Shown in pieces: positions 38,229 through 49,269 of a DNA stretch of 64,000 nucleotides. Position 1 is the first letter of the stretch. Every line of letters begins with the position of its first letter. The notes beneath the pieces were generated by a model. It had not been told where the DNA came from. It saw only the letters and a list, made by a program, of their open reading frames with translations, and searched no databases. The stretch covers positions 155,001-219,000 of the forward strand of contig JAMWET010000607.1 in the NCBI GenBank assembly GCA_024036415.1, read 5' to 3'. Both the position numbers and the translations under genes were made by a program. Source of the stretch: Prochilodus magdalenae (Eukaryota; Chordata; Actinopteri; Characiformes; Prochilodontidae).

Positions 38229-39179
38229 AAGTGAAGACATCGGACTATAACATAGCACTCACTGAATTATACAGTCCACCTTAAACACCCTCTTCATTAT
38301 ACAGTCCACCTTTTAAATGGTGCTTTACCGGAGGATGAAACAACTTTCGTAACCTGCCGTGGAGGCAGATAGAACATACATACTGAATTTGCACCTACCA
38401 TTTTCTCATTAGCTACTATACCGATCGTGTACTTCACAAGCAAGAGATCCACAAGAGATCTGTGATGCTGGATGTAAAAGACAACAGGTTTAATGGGATG
38501 AAGAAAGTTCATACAAAACAGGCAGAGAAACAAACCACAGTGGTCAAAACAGGAAATGGTCAAAACGAAGTGCGTATCCCGGTACAGGCAAGATTCAAAA
38601 CCAGGATAAACCAATAAACAGGCAGTCAGAACCATCGGGAGAAGCCAAAGAAGAGAACCAATGGATGAACTTGGGTCATAAACAGGAAACCATGAACTGG
38701 AACCACCAGAGAACCCTCGGTACGTAAACTAAACAGCCAGACTGAACAGGTATGGTGGACATTGACAAGGACGTGAATGGGGAAACAAGTGAGAATGGTT
38801 AGTATTCCGGGGAAGTGGTAGAACCTGTGGTGTCGGCATCATGGAGTGGAGGGCTATGGGAAGTGTAGTCCCCAGATTGTAGAGGAAGAACCCAGATGCA
38901 TAACAAAGGCTACCAAAGACTAGATCTTCCTTCTGAATGTCTCCAGTACCGCTAATCAGTCTTCCCAGTCGTATATATCTTCTACCTGTATCCTAAATCC
39001 TCTATCCAGCATGTCCAAAAACCGGATATGGACATGTATGCTTCTCATTTAGTCTTGTGGTGTGGTCTATCCTTCATACTCATCGGGAGCGTTTCCTGAC
39101 TCTCTCTGAGCGCAGGAACTTTCTGAAACCCAGTACTTAAAGGACTGACATGTATGGCAGGCCTTGTACTGTTGGCTCT
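38229..39179. other. Unannotated intergenic sequence
   Basis: Local repeats of CATTATACAGTCCACCTT and AGATCCACAAGAGATC are present. No gene supported. Confidence 0.4.
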
Positions 39180-40010
39180 GGTGTGTTGATAGCAGGTCCT
39201 CATGTACTATGCACCCAAGCCAAGCTCTAAACCCGAATGGGCAGAAACTAATGAATCCTCGTCTCCTGCTTTCCCCAGTGTCCCTATAATTATCAGAACG
39301 GAGTCGATAACTGTGACCCGCGACAATGAGACAATCGCCAGGCTTTGCACCAGGGAACAGCCTTGCTCGGCATTGAGCGCGTTTCAGTTTTTCAATTCGC
39401 CCATCCAATAAACAGATGGTTCACAGATAGTGGAAGCGGGAAAATTGCATTCCTCCTAATTTTGCCATTATTTTAAGGGGGCTCCAATTACATGGAGATC
39501 CTACCCGATATCGAGCCATGTCAGTTCCCAGAGAGACTGCTGACTGGGGAAAGAGGCGAAGGGGACAGGGAAATTATGTTTTCTCTCCGTTCGTAGACCA
39601 AGAAAGTGCAAGACAAAAAAATATCCACCGCAATTTGGCCATTACTTCAAGGGACCCCAATTACGGCGAGATCGTACCTGACACTGAGTTTTCTTGAGTA
39701 ATAGGGCAGGCGGCGTGAAGCAAGCGGAGCTCACGAGTTCTAATTGTCCTTCGTTTCCACACAGAGAAAATAACAGAAAATACGATATTTTATAATTTGC
39801 TTTTCTGGCGTGAAATTAAACGTACGCCCACGTTCCGCAGCCGCAGACCTCTCGGCTACTGCCGATTGACTGACTCTCAGCGTTTCGCCCAGTTAAGCGA
39901 CAGAAAACACTAAAGATTGATGACACCCATTAAGTGCATCATGCGCCTCTTCCCAGAACAGCATACCACAGGCTGCATGTTGCTCGTGTGCCCACGAGCT
40001 TCTGACCTCA
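39180..40010. promoter_or_regulatory. Candidate conserved non-coding region with duplicated 59-bp motif
   Basis: This is the most CpG-rich non-repetitive stretch away from the klf7 promoter, with no coding frame. Two related motifs, 39457-39515 and 39631-39688, align with about 44 of 59 positions identical and one gap. Both contain GCCATTA and CCAATTAC cores and GAGATC. Short similarities continue on the right side, suggesting an old tandem duplication of about 174 bp. The flanks hold further homeodomain-like cores (TAATTG, CATTAAG). Confidence 0.4.
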
Positions 40011-40805
40011 GTGTTGATTTCTGAGAACTCAAAAAGGCTTTCTGGCAGTCAAAACATTTGGATTGCCACTACTATCATGCTTTCTGATCTGCTTTACTGA
40101 AAGCACACCATTGTGTTGGATAGCAATATGCATATTTCCCTATATCAATATGACACTGATATTTATTAATTAGTCTATTTATTAATTCACTTTAAATCAT
40201 TATATTATTAATGATCGACAGATTTTTAGATCAATTGCAGATTACAAAAATAGATCCCCATTTTGTGTTTCTATGGCAGCCTCCTGTTTGTTGCTATCAT
40301 GCATTCAGTATTTTATTTGATCCGTTTCTTGCATATTTATGATATTAATTATATATTTGTAGTGCAACATGACATGTCCTATATGACTTCACGTTGCATT
40401 ATAGCAGGAATGATCCCTGTATTGCACAGCCACACTATGTAGTCCTGCAAACTCTATGTTTGTTCTAGAAGTTCAGGTTCTAATGCGCTTCCTGGCCTGT
40501 TGATCCTGAGGCTAAATAAGCACAGTAAACATTATGAGATGACCTTACCATGATCTCATACCGCTTCCTAACAGTATTAGAGACTGTGGGATTTCCAGCA
40601 CATGGCTTCCAGCAGGGACTTGATGGAAAGCTCTAAACGATGTTGCATAACCAAAGAAAGAACTGGTCGGCTGATTGGGGTTGTTGGTCTTCTAATGAGC
40701 TGGCTGGAGATCATTAGAAACTAGCAGTGGCAAACTGTAACTGTAAAGCCATCAGTTCAAGTCTGTATAAAAACAAGCACATGGCCCATTTTATACTGGG
40801 CCTTT
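40011..40805. other. AT-rich intergenic sequence
   Basis: Nothing recognisable. Confidence 0.4.
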
Positions 40806-41020
40806 AGAGGCAACAACAGCTCAACACGGTTCCAAACTGCCTCTGGGTTTGCATGGCTGAGTACAGTGCCAAGTGTTGGCTGGAGTGGGGTAAAGCATAC
40901 TGCCCCTGGACTCTGGGGCAGTGGAAATGGGTTCTCTGGAATGATGGCTCTCACATCCCTGACAGTTTGATGGACGAATCTAGTGGAGCCTCTAGTTTTG
41001 GGGGTGCCAGAAGATCATTA
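40806..41020 (+). pseudogene. Tc1-like transposase fragment
   Basis: Strings GGCTGGAGTGGGGTAAAGCA, GACTCTGGGGCAGTGGAAAT, GGTTCTCTGGAATGATGG and GATGGACGAATCTAG appear in the order of the Tc1-type transposase segment before and around the second catalytic Asp (family pattern WSDES...SDGRIW). Upstream, AGGCAACAACAGCTCAAC and GGTTCCAAACTGCCTCTGG match earlier parts of the same family with internal deletions. Same general family as the relic at 30685-31793. Non-functional. Confidence 0.7.
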
Positions 41021-41129
41021 ACTACTACAACTGCCTCAGGCTCCTGCAGATGGCACCGCACCAGGATGATGGGGCTGTAAATCCCTGTGGGGTGTGAGTG
41101 ACGGGATCCATAGATTGAGAAGAGGTTCT

Positions 41130-41420
41130 ACAGTGCAGGGAATGTCTCGTTCCATGTGTGGAAAATGCTTCAAAGCAGATGTTAATGATTGGCTAAAAGG
41201 AGTGACTGCATGTGGGCGTGGCCAAAGACCATAGTGTGAAGGAAGTAACTGAATCTGCAGGTGTATGGAAGCGTACGGTCATACGGGTCTACCATCCAAC
41301 AAATTTGGCCCAACTACACAAATCTTTAATGCAAGACTGTCTGAACATTGTTGCAGCCTACATCTGGAAAACCCAGAAATCCATGCCATATCCAGACCCA
41401 GCTGTTATTGGTGCTCGTCT
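41130..41420 (+). pseudogene. Tc1-like relic, related to that at 23.8 kb
   Basis: The stretch shares TGTTAATGATTGGCTAAAAG, GAGTGACTG, GTGGCCAAAGACCATAGTGT, GGTGTATGGAAGC and CATACGGGTCTACCA with 23790-23945. An open frame (41212-41622) reads SVKEVTESAGVWKRTVIRVY, a helix-turn-helix-like string, and then PAVIGA. As in the other copy, the catalytic middle is missing. Confidence 0.55.
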
Positions 41421-42029
41421 CGTTTCAGTCACAGGGGACTCATGTTTGTCAGATGAGCTTCCATGTTTTAGACCTTTCCATTTAGGCCAACCAATGAAAT
41501 TTACAATATTGGCCAGGCCTACGATTCTCAGGGTTCATTATGCTTCTCTGAAGGCCTGGAAGGTGATGGCGGTTCCCCACCAGATTTGGAGACCACTTCT
41601 CTGCTCTTCCTTATCTCATTAACATTTTTCAGTATCTCCACCATCATCTCCCAACTGTAGACCATAGACTAACGTTGGAATGTGATAAGTGAGGGAAGTC
41701 CCCGATAGCATGGCTACTGACGTGGGTTTGTTTTGCATGCCCATAAATCCTAATCACCGTAAACTCCGTACACAGTTTTCTGGCATGGAGCTCTAAATAT
41801 TCACTTGTGCATAATGACTGCCAACATGAAGGATGGGTTCACTCTGCCGCTTTGCCACACTAGCTTTGTGTTGTTTATCAGGCTTTGGTTAGATCATTGG
41901 GGGGGGTGTGGGGGTGGGGGGGGCGGTCTTTTTTTCTGGAAAATAATAAGCTTCGTTTCTCAGTAGCGTGTTTGTTGCGTGGTGGTGGAGCTCCTATTCT
42001 CTAGTCACCAGACATCAACTGGGTAATCT
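41421..42029. other. Unannotated sequence with G-rich tract
   Basis: No gene supported. A G-rich run at 41899-41926 (four or more runs of at least three G separated by one to three bases) fits the G-quadruplex pattern. Confidence 0.5.
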
Positions 42030-42480
42030 GCCCATCACTCTTTGAGCTGATGTGCCTCAGCACGCGCACATACATACACACATCGCCGTCTGGCCAAATG
42101 CAGCTCTACCCACTTCCCTAATTGCCTGCTTTGCTGTCTTGCTGTAATGTCACCATAGGGAGCCACTGGTGCACGATCAAAGGCAGCGTTCAGCGGCCTC
42201 GGCTGCACATTTCCACGCGGCCGTGGCATCCTGCAAAAAGCTCTGCATGACAAATTAGCTACATCTAAATGAGATACTTGCTCTCTCCATGCTCGTCTGG
42301 TCCCTTGGTGCCTTCCAGAAGTCCATTTGAGGCCTGGGTGTATTAATTGACTCTAGTCCTGTGCCATTAGACTCTATTTGGCCTGCTATGGCAGATCCTG
42401 ACACACTGGAGTGCTGGCATGAGCTGAGCTCATCACTGTACCAAGACTGTTAATGCTAGTTCGCGCCAGAACCAGTGGAG
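42030..42480. promoter_or_regulatory. Candidate conserved non-coding block
   Basis: Non-repetitive sequence with elevated CpG (GCGGCCGTGG, CGGCCTCGGC) and AT-rich homeodomain-like cores (TAATTGACTC). No coding frame. Regulatory status is a guess from texture. Confidence 0.3.
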
Positions 42481-42508
42481 TGTACAACTGAGTGAAATTT
42501 GATTCTGA

Positions 42509-42535
42509 TTACTATTGATTGATTGATTGATTGAT
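42509..42535. repeat. (GATT)n microsatellite
   Basis: About six tetranucleotide units. Confidence 0.9.
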
Positions 42536-42926
42536 TAACTGAGTGAGTGTTTTAGTTCTTAGATGTTACTGTTGCTGGGAATAACATGAACATGGTGGCT
42601 CATTGAAATAAACAGACAAGCTGTTGAAAGTGAAGATTCTCAGCTTTCAATCAATCCCACATCGGTGATGTTCAAGTAGAGACGAGGTCGAAGGCCTACA
42701 CAGGGTCTCTGTAATGCATCCATAGGGACTGGATAATATAATGTAGGCTCATACAGATGAGAAAAAAAGAAAAAAAGAAATGGAGGAATCAATGTACAGA
42801 TGAACAGATGAACAGAGACATAGGCAGAATGATGAATGGATGAACAAATGGAAGACAAATAGAACATGTGCCTCAAGAAATGGTGGCAAAACAATTGCTG
42901 TATAGATGAAAACATAACCAGCTTAA

Positions 42927-44150
42927 GCAACAATGGTGGTGTGTGGATAAAGTAATGAAGGAACAATGTTGGTGATGGGTAAGGGAATAAACGGATGAAG
43001 GAACATATTAGTGATGGGTAAAGGAATGAAAGGATGAAGGAACAATGTTGGTGTGTGGGTAAAGGAATGAAAGGATGAAGGAACAATGATGGTGATGGGT
43101 AAAAGAATGAATGGATGAAGGAACAATGTTGGTGTGTGGGTAAAGGAATGAACGGATGAAGAAACAATGTTGGTGTGTGGATAAAGGAATGAACGGATGA
43201 AGGAACAATGATGGTGTTTGGATAAAGGAATGAAGGGATGAATGAACAATGTCGGTGTATGGATAAATGAATGAACGGCTGAGGGAATAATGTTGGTGTG
43301 TGGGTAAAGGAATGAACGGATGAAGGAACAATGTTGGTGTGTGGGTAAAGGAATGAATGGATGAAGGTACAATGTTGGTGTGTGGATAAAGGAATAAACA
43401 GCTGAGGGAACAATGTTGGTGTGTGGATAAAGGAAAAAATGGATGAAGGAACAATGTTGGTGTGTGGGTAAAGGAATGAAAGGATGAAGGAACAATGTTG
43501 GAGTGTGGGTAAAGGAATAAACAGCTGAGGGAACAATGTTGGTGTGTGGATAAAGGAATAAACAGCTGAGGGAACAATGTTGGTGTGTGGGTAAAGGAAT
43601 GAATGGATGAAGGTACAATGTTGGTGTGTGGATAAAGGAATAAACAGCTGAGGGAATAATGTTGGTGTGTGGATAAAGGAAAAAACAGCTGAGGGAATTA
43701 TGTTGGTGTGTGGGTAAAGGAATGAAAGGATGAAGGAACAATGTTGGTGTGTGGGTAAAGGAATGAAAGGATGAAGGAACAATGTTGGTGTGTGGGTAAA
43801 GGAATGAACAGATAAGGGAAAAATGTTGGTGTGTGGGTAAAGGAATGAACGGATGAAGAAACAATGTTGGTGTGTGGGTAAAGGAATGAAAGGATGAAGG
43901 AACAATGGTGTGTGGATAAAGGAATGAACAGCTGAGGGAACAATGTTGGTGTGTGGGTAAAGGAATGAAAGGATGAAGGAACAATGTTGGTGTATGGATA
44001 AAGGAATGAAAGGATGAAGGAACAATGTTGGTGTATGGATAAAGGAATGAATGGATGAAGGAACAATGTTGGTGTGTGGATAAAGGAATGAACGAGTGAA
44101 AGAACAATGATGGTGATGGGTAAAGGAGTGAACAGATGAAGTAACCATGT
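42927..44150. repeat. 41-bp minisatellite, about 30 copies
   Basis: The unit contains GGAACAATGTTGGTGTGTGG, then GTAAAGGAATGAA and GGATGAA, with a 41-bp period (40 bp in GATGGG variants). Because 41 is not a multiple of three and the complement lacks stops in any phase, all three antisense frames are open. This gives spurious ORFs of 510, 394 and 189 codons with a 41-residue Phe/His/Pro/Ser-rich period. A sub-variant (AACAGCTGAGGGAA) alternates with the main unit. Confidence 0.95.
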
Positions 44151-44899
44151 TAGATAAATAGATCGGCAACATCGGCTCTATATACTCTATACAGTATCCC
44201 TACGTAGAATGGTATTCCAGTTCAATGTAAGAATTTGATTTGAAGATACATATTCCTTTAAGGCGTCGAGTGAAAGTAGGAACACCATCAGTACAATATC
44301 ACAGCAGTAGCCAAGCCGCTAACTCGCCTTCAAGTGTATGTAAGTAGCAAATATAAACATACTATGAGTTATTACAGTCATGCGGTCATATTTTAATGGT
44401 ATTTTTTGTAAGTTCCCCAGAAATATACATATACATATTGTGTTCTTAACTGTTATATCTATTAACCTAACAGTGTTATTACATTCCTTAAAATAAATCA
44501 ATGTTTTAAAGACCATAATGTAGTCAATGTGAGTTTATTGGCATAACCTGTTCAATAACTGCTTTATAAATATGTTATTCAATGCTTATACATGTGTTAT
44601 AAAGTCCCCGTGGAGTTAGCCTTTAATTAAAGCTTTACTGAACCTATTTTTTCATTGAATTTGACATAATCTCATGTTTTCTCTGCAGGTCTATCATTTT
44701 TTGTCTCGAAATCAAACATCAAAAGTGCAAATTTAAACCTGACAATACAAAAAATACTGTCATTAAAATCGAGTGTAACTTATTACATAACAGAAAACGT
44801 AATTACGCTTGTGATTGGGTTATTAGCATGACAAATAGTTTTTGGCATCAATGACTTAATATACAATACACAACTGTACGGGGAACACGCCACAGATAA
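44151..44899. other. AT-rich intergenic sequence
   Basis: Nothing recognisable. Confidence 0.4.
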
Positions 44900-45640
44900 C
44901 CGGTCATTAACAGCATTGTGTTGCTCCATTGATCTATTAGCAGAAAAGCCTAAAGATCCAGCCACCCCGGCACGACTTCCCCAGCTCGTCCGCTCAGCCT
45001 CTCCCTGCATGGTAAAGCACACACAATAACGTGGAGTCACCCGGAGCACGATGGCAACATCAATAAGTAAATAAGCCTCCAGCTGTGTGCAAGGCTGCGA
45101 GCAATCAGGCGGCTTCAAAAGGCCCTAATAAAGAACGTGGTGGCCCACTCTTTTTGCCTATTAATGGAAGCCCCCCCACCCTGGAGGCCAACCTCCACCC
45201 CCCACATCGTTAGCCTCTACAGGCCGAGATAAACAGCGCACTCCGATATGACCCATTACTCTACGCTGCTGCATCAGACCCTAATGAACTCCCTCTCATG
45301 GGACGTTGCATGCAGGTGGGCTTAAAGGCCACGTTATGAGCCCAACCCTGGGCCTCCCTATAAAGCCTCCCTATAAAGGAGGGCTCCCATCCCATTAATA
45401 CTGTATGCATCCCATCAATGGTAAGAAACTGCAAGCAGGCCAAGGGCCTGGGTTATGACCCAGTCCTGATTATAAGTCCCTGATAAAGTGATTAATTATG
45501 TAGCTCCTTCTTCTTCTTCTCCTCCTCTCCGCAGACTGGAGGAATGGATCTGGAAATGACGGAGAGAACTATAGGCTTTCATGGGAGGCCGAGCCGAGAA
45601 TGAATTGGCTCGGCTCGTGTGGAGTCTAGCTCACTGGTTG
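44900..45640. promoter_or_regulatory. Candidate conserved non-coding region
   Basis: Non-repetitive, moderately GC-rich. It includes a direct 13-bp duplication GCCTCCCTATAAA (45352-45364, 45365-45377), a strong splice-acceptor-like sequence (TCTTCTTCTTCTCCTCCTCT, CCGCAG, ending 45534) and a perfect 9-bp stem CGAGCCGAG/CTCGGCTCG (45590-45598, 45609-45617). It may be an enhancer or contain a non-coding exon, but neither is proven. Confidence 0.35.
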
Positions 45641-46199
45641 TGAGATTTGGGTTTATTTAACCAGCTGCCATATGGAGGCGGTAAAGGTGGAAAAGGATGC
45701 TCGTCAGCAAACTGCGAGAGACGGCTTTCGACGGAGCGGCACAGTATGAGATTAATTGCTGCAAATGAGCACCGCGCCAGGGTCTTTCCTTTTCAAGGGG
45801 GCGATGGTCTGGTGAGCCGCGGAGCTGGAACTGCTATGCATATTCTATCTTTACTCCTTTCCACTGGGGCTCCAGTTTGCCGGGGTTATGCTCAGAGTGT
45901 GTGTGGGCTGAATCCACTCCTGGAAGTTCCATCCATCTTCTGGTGTATCTTCAAAACCAACAGACATCCGTCAAAGTTCACCTGCTTTGGGTCTGGGCTG
46001 GATAACAGGCAGGTTTGACCAGGAGAATACCGAATATGCTCACGTCCTTTGTAAACAGGATGGTCTCACCTGGAAGTGTTAATGTTCCCCTTGTCCATTG
46101 GGAAACTCTACCAAGTTCATCTACCAGGAGTTACCAGTATGAGGCTCCATTATTGGTCAGCAGCCCCTTAACCTCATTCTTTGCTGGTCAGTTCTGAGC
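45641..46199. other. Unannotated intergenic sequence
   Basis: An open frame of 123 codons (45647-46018) has no recognisable domain. Nothing else is visible. Confidence 0.4.
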
Positions 46200-46915
46200 C
46201 AGAGGACCACTGCAGACCAGACATCAGACCAGTGACGTCAACATGGTAGGGTTGTCCATTCACTGTCCACTCTGTCCAAACTAGACACTCCTACCTTGCT
46301 GCTCCACCCTGTAGATGTACAATCAGAGACGATAGCTCATCTGCTGCTACACAGTGCAGTGTTGGTCATCCTCTGGTTCTTCATCAATGGTCACAGGACG
46401 CTGCCCACAGGACGCTGCCCCAAGGACTCTCCCCAAAGGAGGCTCTTGACTGGATGGCTTTGGTTGGTGGGTGATTCTAGACAATGAGTGGTCCAGCAGC
46501 AGGTGCCCAACACACCACCACCAAGTCATTGTGTCATTTCAGTGCTGAGAATGATCCACCACCCACATAGTACCTGCTCTGTGGTGGTCCTGTGGGGGTC
46601 CTGACCATTGAAGAACAGGGTAATACAGTACACAGAGAAACAGACGGACTACAGTCTGGACTGTACACCTACAGAGTGTCCTATATGGTCAGTGGAGTTG
46701 ACCATAGAAACAGGAGGTGTGCCTAATGAAGTGGCCGGTTTATGGACGCGGGCCTATCAGTGTCATTGCTAGGTTGAGATGGGTTCACCACTCCAACATA
46801 TCCAGTGGCCTTGTGGCTAAACTGATGCAAACTCTGCATTGGTAGATGGAGTACAGCCTGTACACCAACAAACTAGAGCAACAGCATTGGAGTGTCTAAT
46901 AAAGTGGCTAGCGGG
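46200..46915 (+). mobile_element. Non-autonomous interspersed fish repeat(s)
   Basis: CAGTGCTGAGAATGATCCAC, CTGCTCTGTGGTGGTCCTGT and GACCATTGAAGAACAGGG occur in the order I recall for a repeat abundant in otophysan fish genomes. The block ends with GTGTGCCTAATGAAGTGGCC (46718), and a second related end (GTGTCTAATAAAGTGGCTAG) is at 46893-46912. No coding capacity. Transposon class not determined. Confidence 0.6.
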
Positions 46916-47099
46916 TTAATCTACTGCACACTGTGAGCAATTGAGCAATAACCTTGGAGAAACAAATCTCAGTGCCTCGCCTCGTTCGAGGACACAATAG
47001 TTGTGGCCATCCTTCGCTACTGAATCAACACCGCTTGAACTAGCAAAAGCTCTTACTGCCCCAAGGCCCCTCCTCGTCAAGCAAAAGTGCCTATCCACC
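46916..47099. other. Unannotated intergenic sequence
   Basis: Nothing recognisable. Confidence 0.4.
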
Positions 47100-47570
47100 A
47101 GCGCTCTCTAAAGTGAGCGTGCCGTGATGACTCGTGGAAATGGAAGTGTTGCGGTCAGCAGGACTTTCAACCACAGCTTCAACATGAAATTATTCCCGAA
47201 CTAATTGTGCGCTTTTAAAAAGGATCGATAGCCGCGGCCCTTTCTTTGATCGCAAGCAGAAAGTTTATAAGCAAGGCGGAATTGCAGCTTTCAGCTTTAT
47301 GGTCCGATCGGCCATCTCCTCCCAGGGCTCTTGCAAAGTCATCCACCACAGACTTAATGCTTTCATTTCCTTCACGCTATCATCTTCCTCGCTGGAGTTC
47401 CGGATATGAAGCTGCTTTGGCCTCTGAGGGGAGTCTCCGAGGGATAAAGCCAGCGACTATGTCTTTCAATCCGCACATACAAAAGAAAGATGTCATGGCC
47501 GCTGAGCTTCTTCCCTCGGCCAGACGGATTTCGCCCGTGTTCACAAGCACAATTCCCTGATCTGGGATCG
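47100..47570. promoter_or_regulatory. Candidate conserved non-coding block
   Basis: Non-repetitive and CpG-bearing (TCGATAGCCGCGGCC, CCGATCGGCC), with several ATTA/TAATG cores. A 104-codon open frame at 47246 has no domain. Regulatory role inferred from texture only. Confidence 0.3.
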
Positions 47571-48344
47571 TAAATGGAATTCCACGGGTGAAATAAGCTG
47601 GAGTCCAGGTCTGAAAGGTTATCTAGTAAGGGGCTGATCTACAGGAGACGGTAAGCCCTATCTTACCTATCGTAATACATTCAGGGACTTTGACTCTATC
47701 CATAGCAAAATGGATCGGAATGTGGATTTGGAGTGTACTGTGATTCCTATCCGAGTACAGGCACAAATATTTGGTGGGGGGAGGGGCATGGCAGAGACGA
47801 AAAGGGCAACATTGAGACTAATGGATGTACAGTTATTTTTTTATTTTATGGCATATTACAAAGACTCTTAAGAGACAAAACAATAATCCTAGCAAATACT
47901 GGCATTCCTGATCCCTAGCACAGGAATGCTGTAACATGCCCAACTCAAACTAGACCAGAATTCTACAATCTGGGCCTTGAATTTAGTTTACAGTGCTGGA
48001 CTTGGTCATTTTTGGTAGATGTGACACGACAAAGCCAGTTAATTACATTAACGGTTCCTCTAACTTCCAGTGACAACATATTCCTAGACTGGTAACTGGA
48101 TACATGATCCAGATTTGAAGACCTGGGTATTAGGCAACTAGAGCTAGGAGGGTTTGGGGCCCAGTCAAACCCAGGAAGAAATGAGCTAAAACCAATTTAC
48201 CATCTACTGCCTCTAGAAAATTATGGGGGTATATTAAAACCAAGCACAGAGTGATTCACTGAACAAACGTATGACCACTCCATATTTAATACAGATGTTA
48301 AAAGCTTATAAAAAACAATAAATGTCTTATTTAAAGCTTGTAAC
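47571..48344. other. Unannotated intergenic sequence
   Basis: Nothing recognisable. Confidence 0.4.
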
Positions 48345-48770
48345 ATAAGATAAGATAAGATAATCCTTTATTGATCCTACAGTGGGAAATTTACAATGCC
48401 ACAGCAGCACAGAGGAAAAAACAGAAGTGTCAGGAAACATGCAAATAATAAATAAGATCTATATACAAAAAGTACAGAAAATATAAATAGTAATAATATA
48501 AATATAAATAATATCAAATAAATAGTATAAATAGAAATAGATTCCTGAGTTTTATTGTACATAGTAAAAACTGAAATAGACTACTGAGTTTTTATTGCAC
48601 ATTGTAGAAACAGAAATGGAATATTGAGTTTTTATTGCACGTCGAAATGGACTATTGTAGAAGTAGACTACTGATATATACATCCACAGTATCTTATATC
48701 TTATCTGTAGCAGTTTAACAGTAAGCCTTCCAATAAAGAATCCTGGCATAGAACTGCCACTGCTGTTTTC
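48345..48770 (-). mobile_element. LINE/SINE-type 3' tail (GATAA-rich, minus strand)
   Basis: AGATAAGATAAGATAATCCT, TTATTGATCC and AGTGGGAAATTTACA with GCACAGAGGAAAAA resemble the 3' end of a widespread fish retroposon that finishes in a TTATC repeat on the opposite strand. About 50-bp diverged direct repeats with GAGTTTTTATTGCAC follow (48547-48640). Confidence 0.55.
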
Positions 48771-48771
48771 T

Positions 48772-49269
48772 ATTTCTGTCATGCCCTCGGGTAACCCTGA
48801 CACCGCCGATCCTCCAGACTCCACTTTCCAGAGTGCATTACCCGATGACTCCACTTGCTGTCCCCAGTCTCCCAATCATTTCCGCTCTAGGTCGCCCAAA
48901 TTTTAGCACAGCTGTCGTTTATTACTAGTCGGTATTTAACCCCCACACACTCACTGCGAAGTTTTGCCAAACCTCTGTTTGCGATTCTGAGCGGTTCCTT
49001 AATGTCTTCAGCTTGTATCTCTGGTTTTGATCTCTTTCTGAATTCGACTTACTCTCTTTTGCTCTTCCCCTTTCTTGTTCTGTCGCCTGGTTATTATAAC
49101 TTCCTGGTTATCAACCTCTGCCTGTCTTACTGTCTTCGACCCTGCATTACCCCTTCTGTTATCATTGCCTTGCTTGGTTGTTGTGTTTGACTATTGACGT
49201 GTCAAATAAACCTCATTTGGCTTTTATCTCTGTGTGCATCTAGCCCAGTTCTTTGTCCCTGACAATTTC
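48772..49269 (+). mobile_element. Solo LTR (probable Gypsy-type) with 5-bp target-site duplication
   Basis: The 488-bp body 48777-49264 starts TGTCATGCCC and ends GTCCCTGACA, giving the TG...CA termini with short inverted ends (TGTCA/TGACA). It is flanked on both sides by ATTTC (48772-48776 and 49265-49269). Inside are a TATTTAA promoter-like motif near 48935 and AATAAA at about 49205 followed by a T/G-rich end, as expected for R-U5. No internal retroviral genes are present, so it is best read as a solo LTR left by recombination. Gypsy assignment rests on overall similarity to fish LTRs. Confidence 0.8.

Noticed and set aside
42640..44172. 510-codon antisense ORF as a real gene
   Set aside because: Explained by the stop-free 41-bp minisatellite. 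Overlapping long ORFs in the other two antisense frames show that openness is a repeat property.
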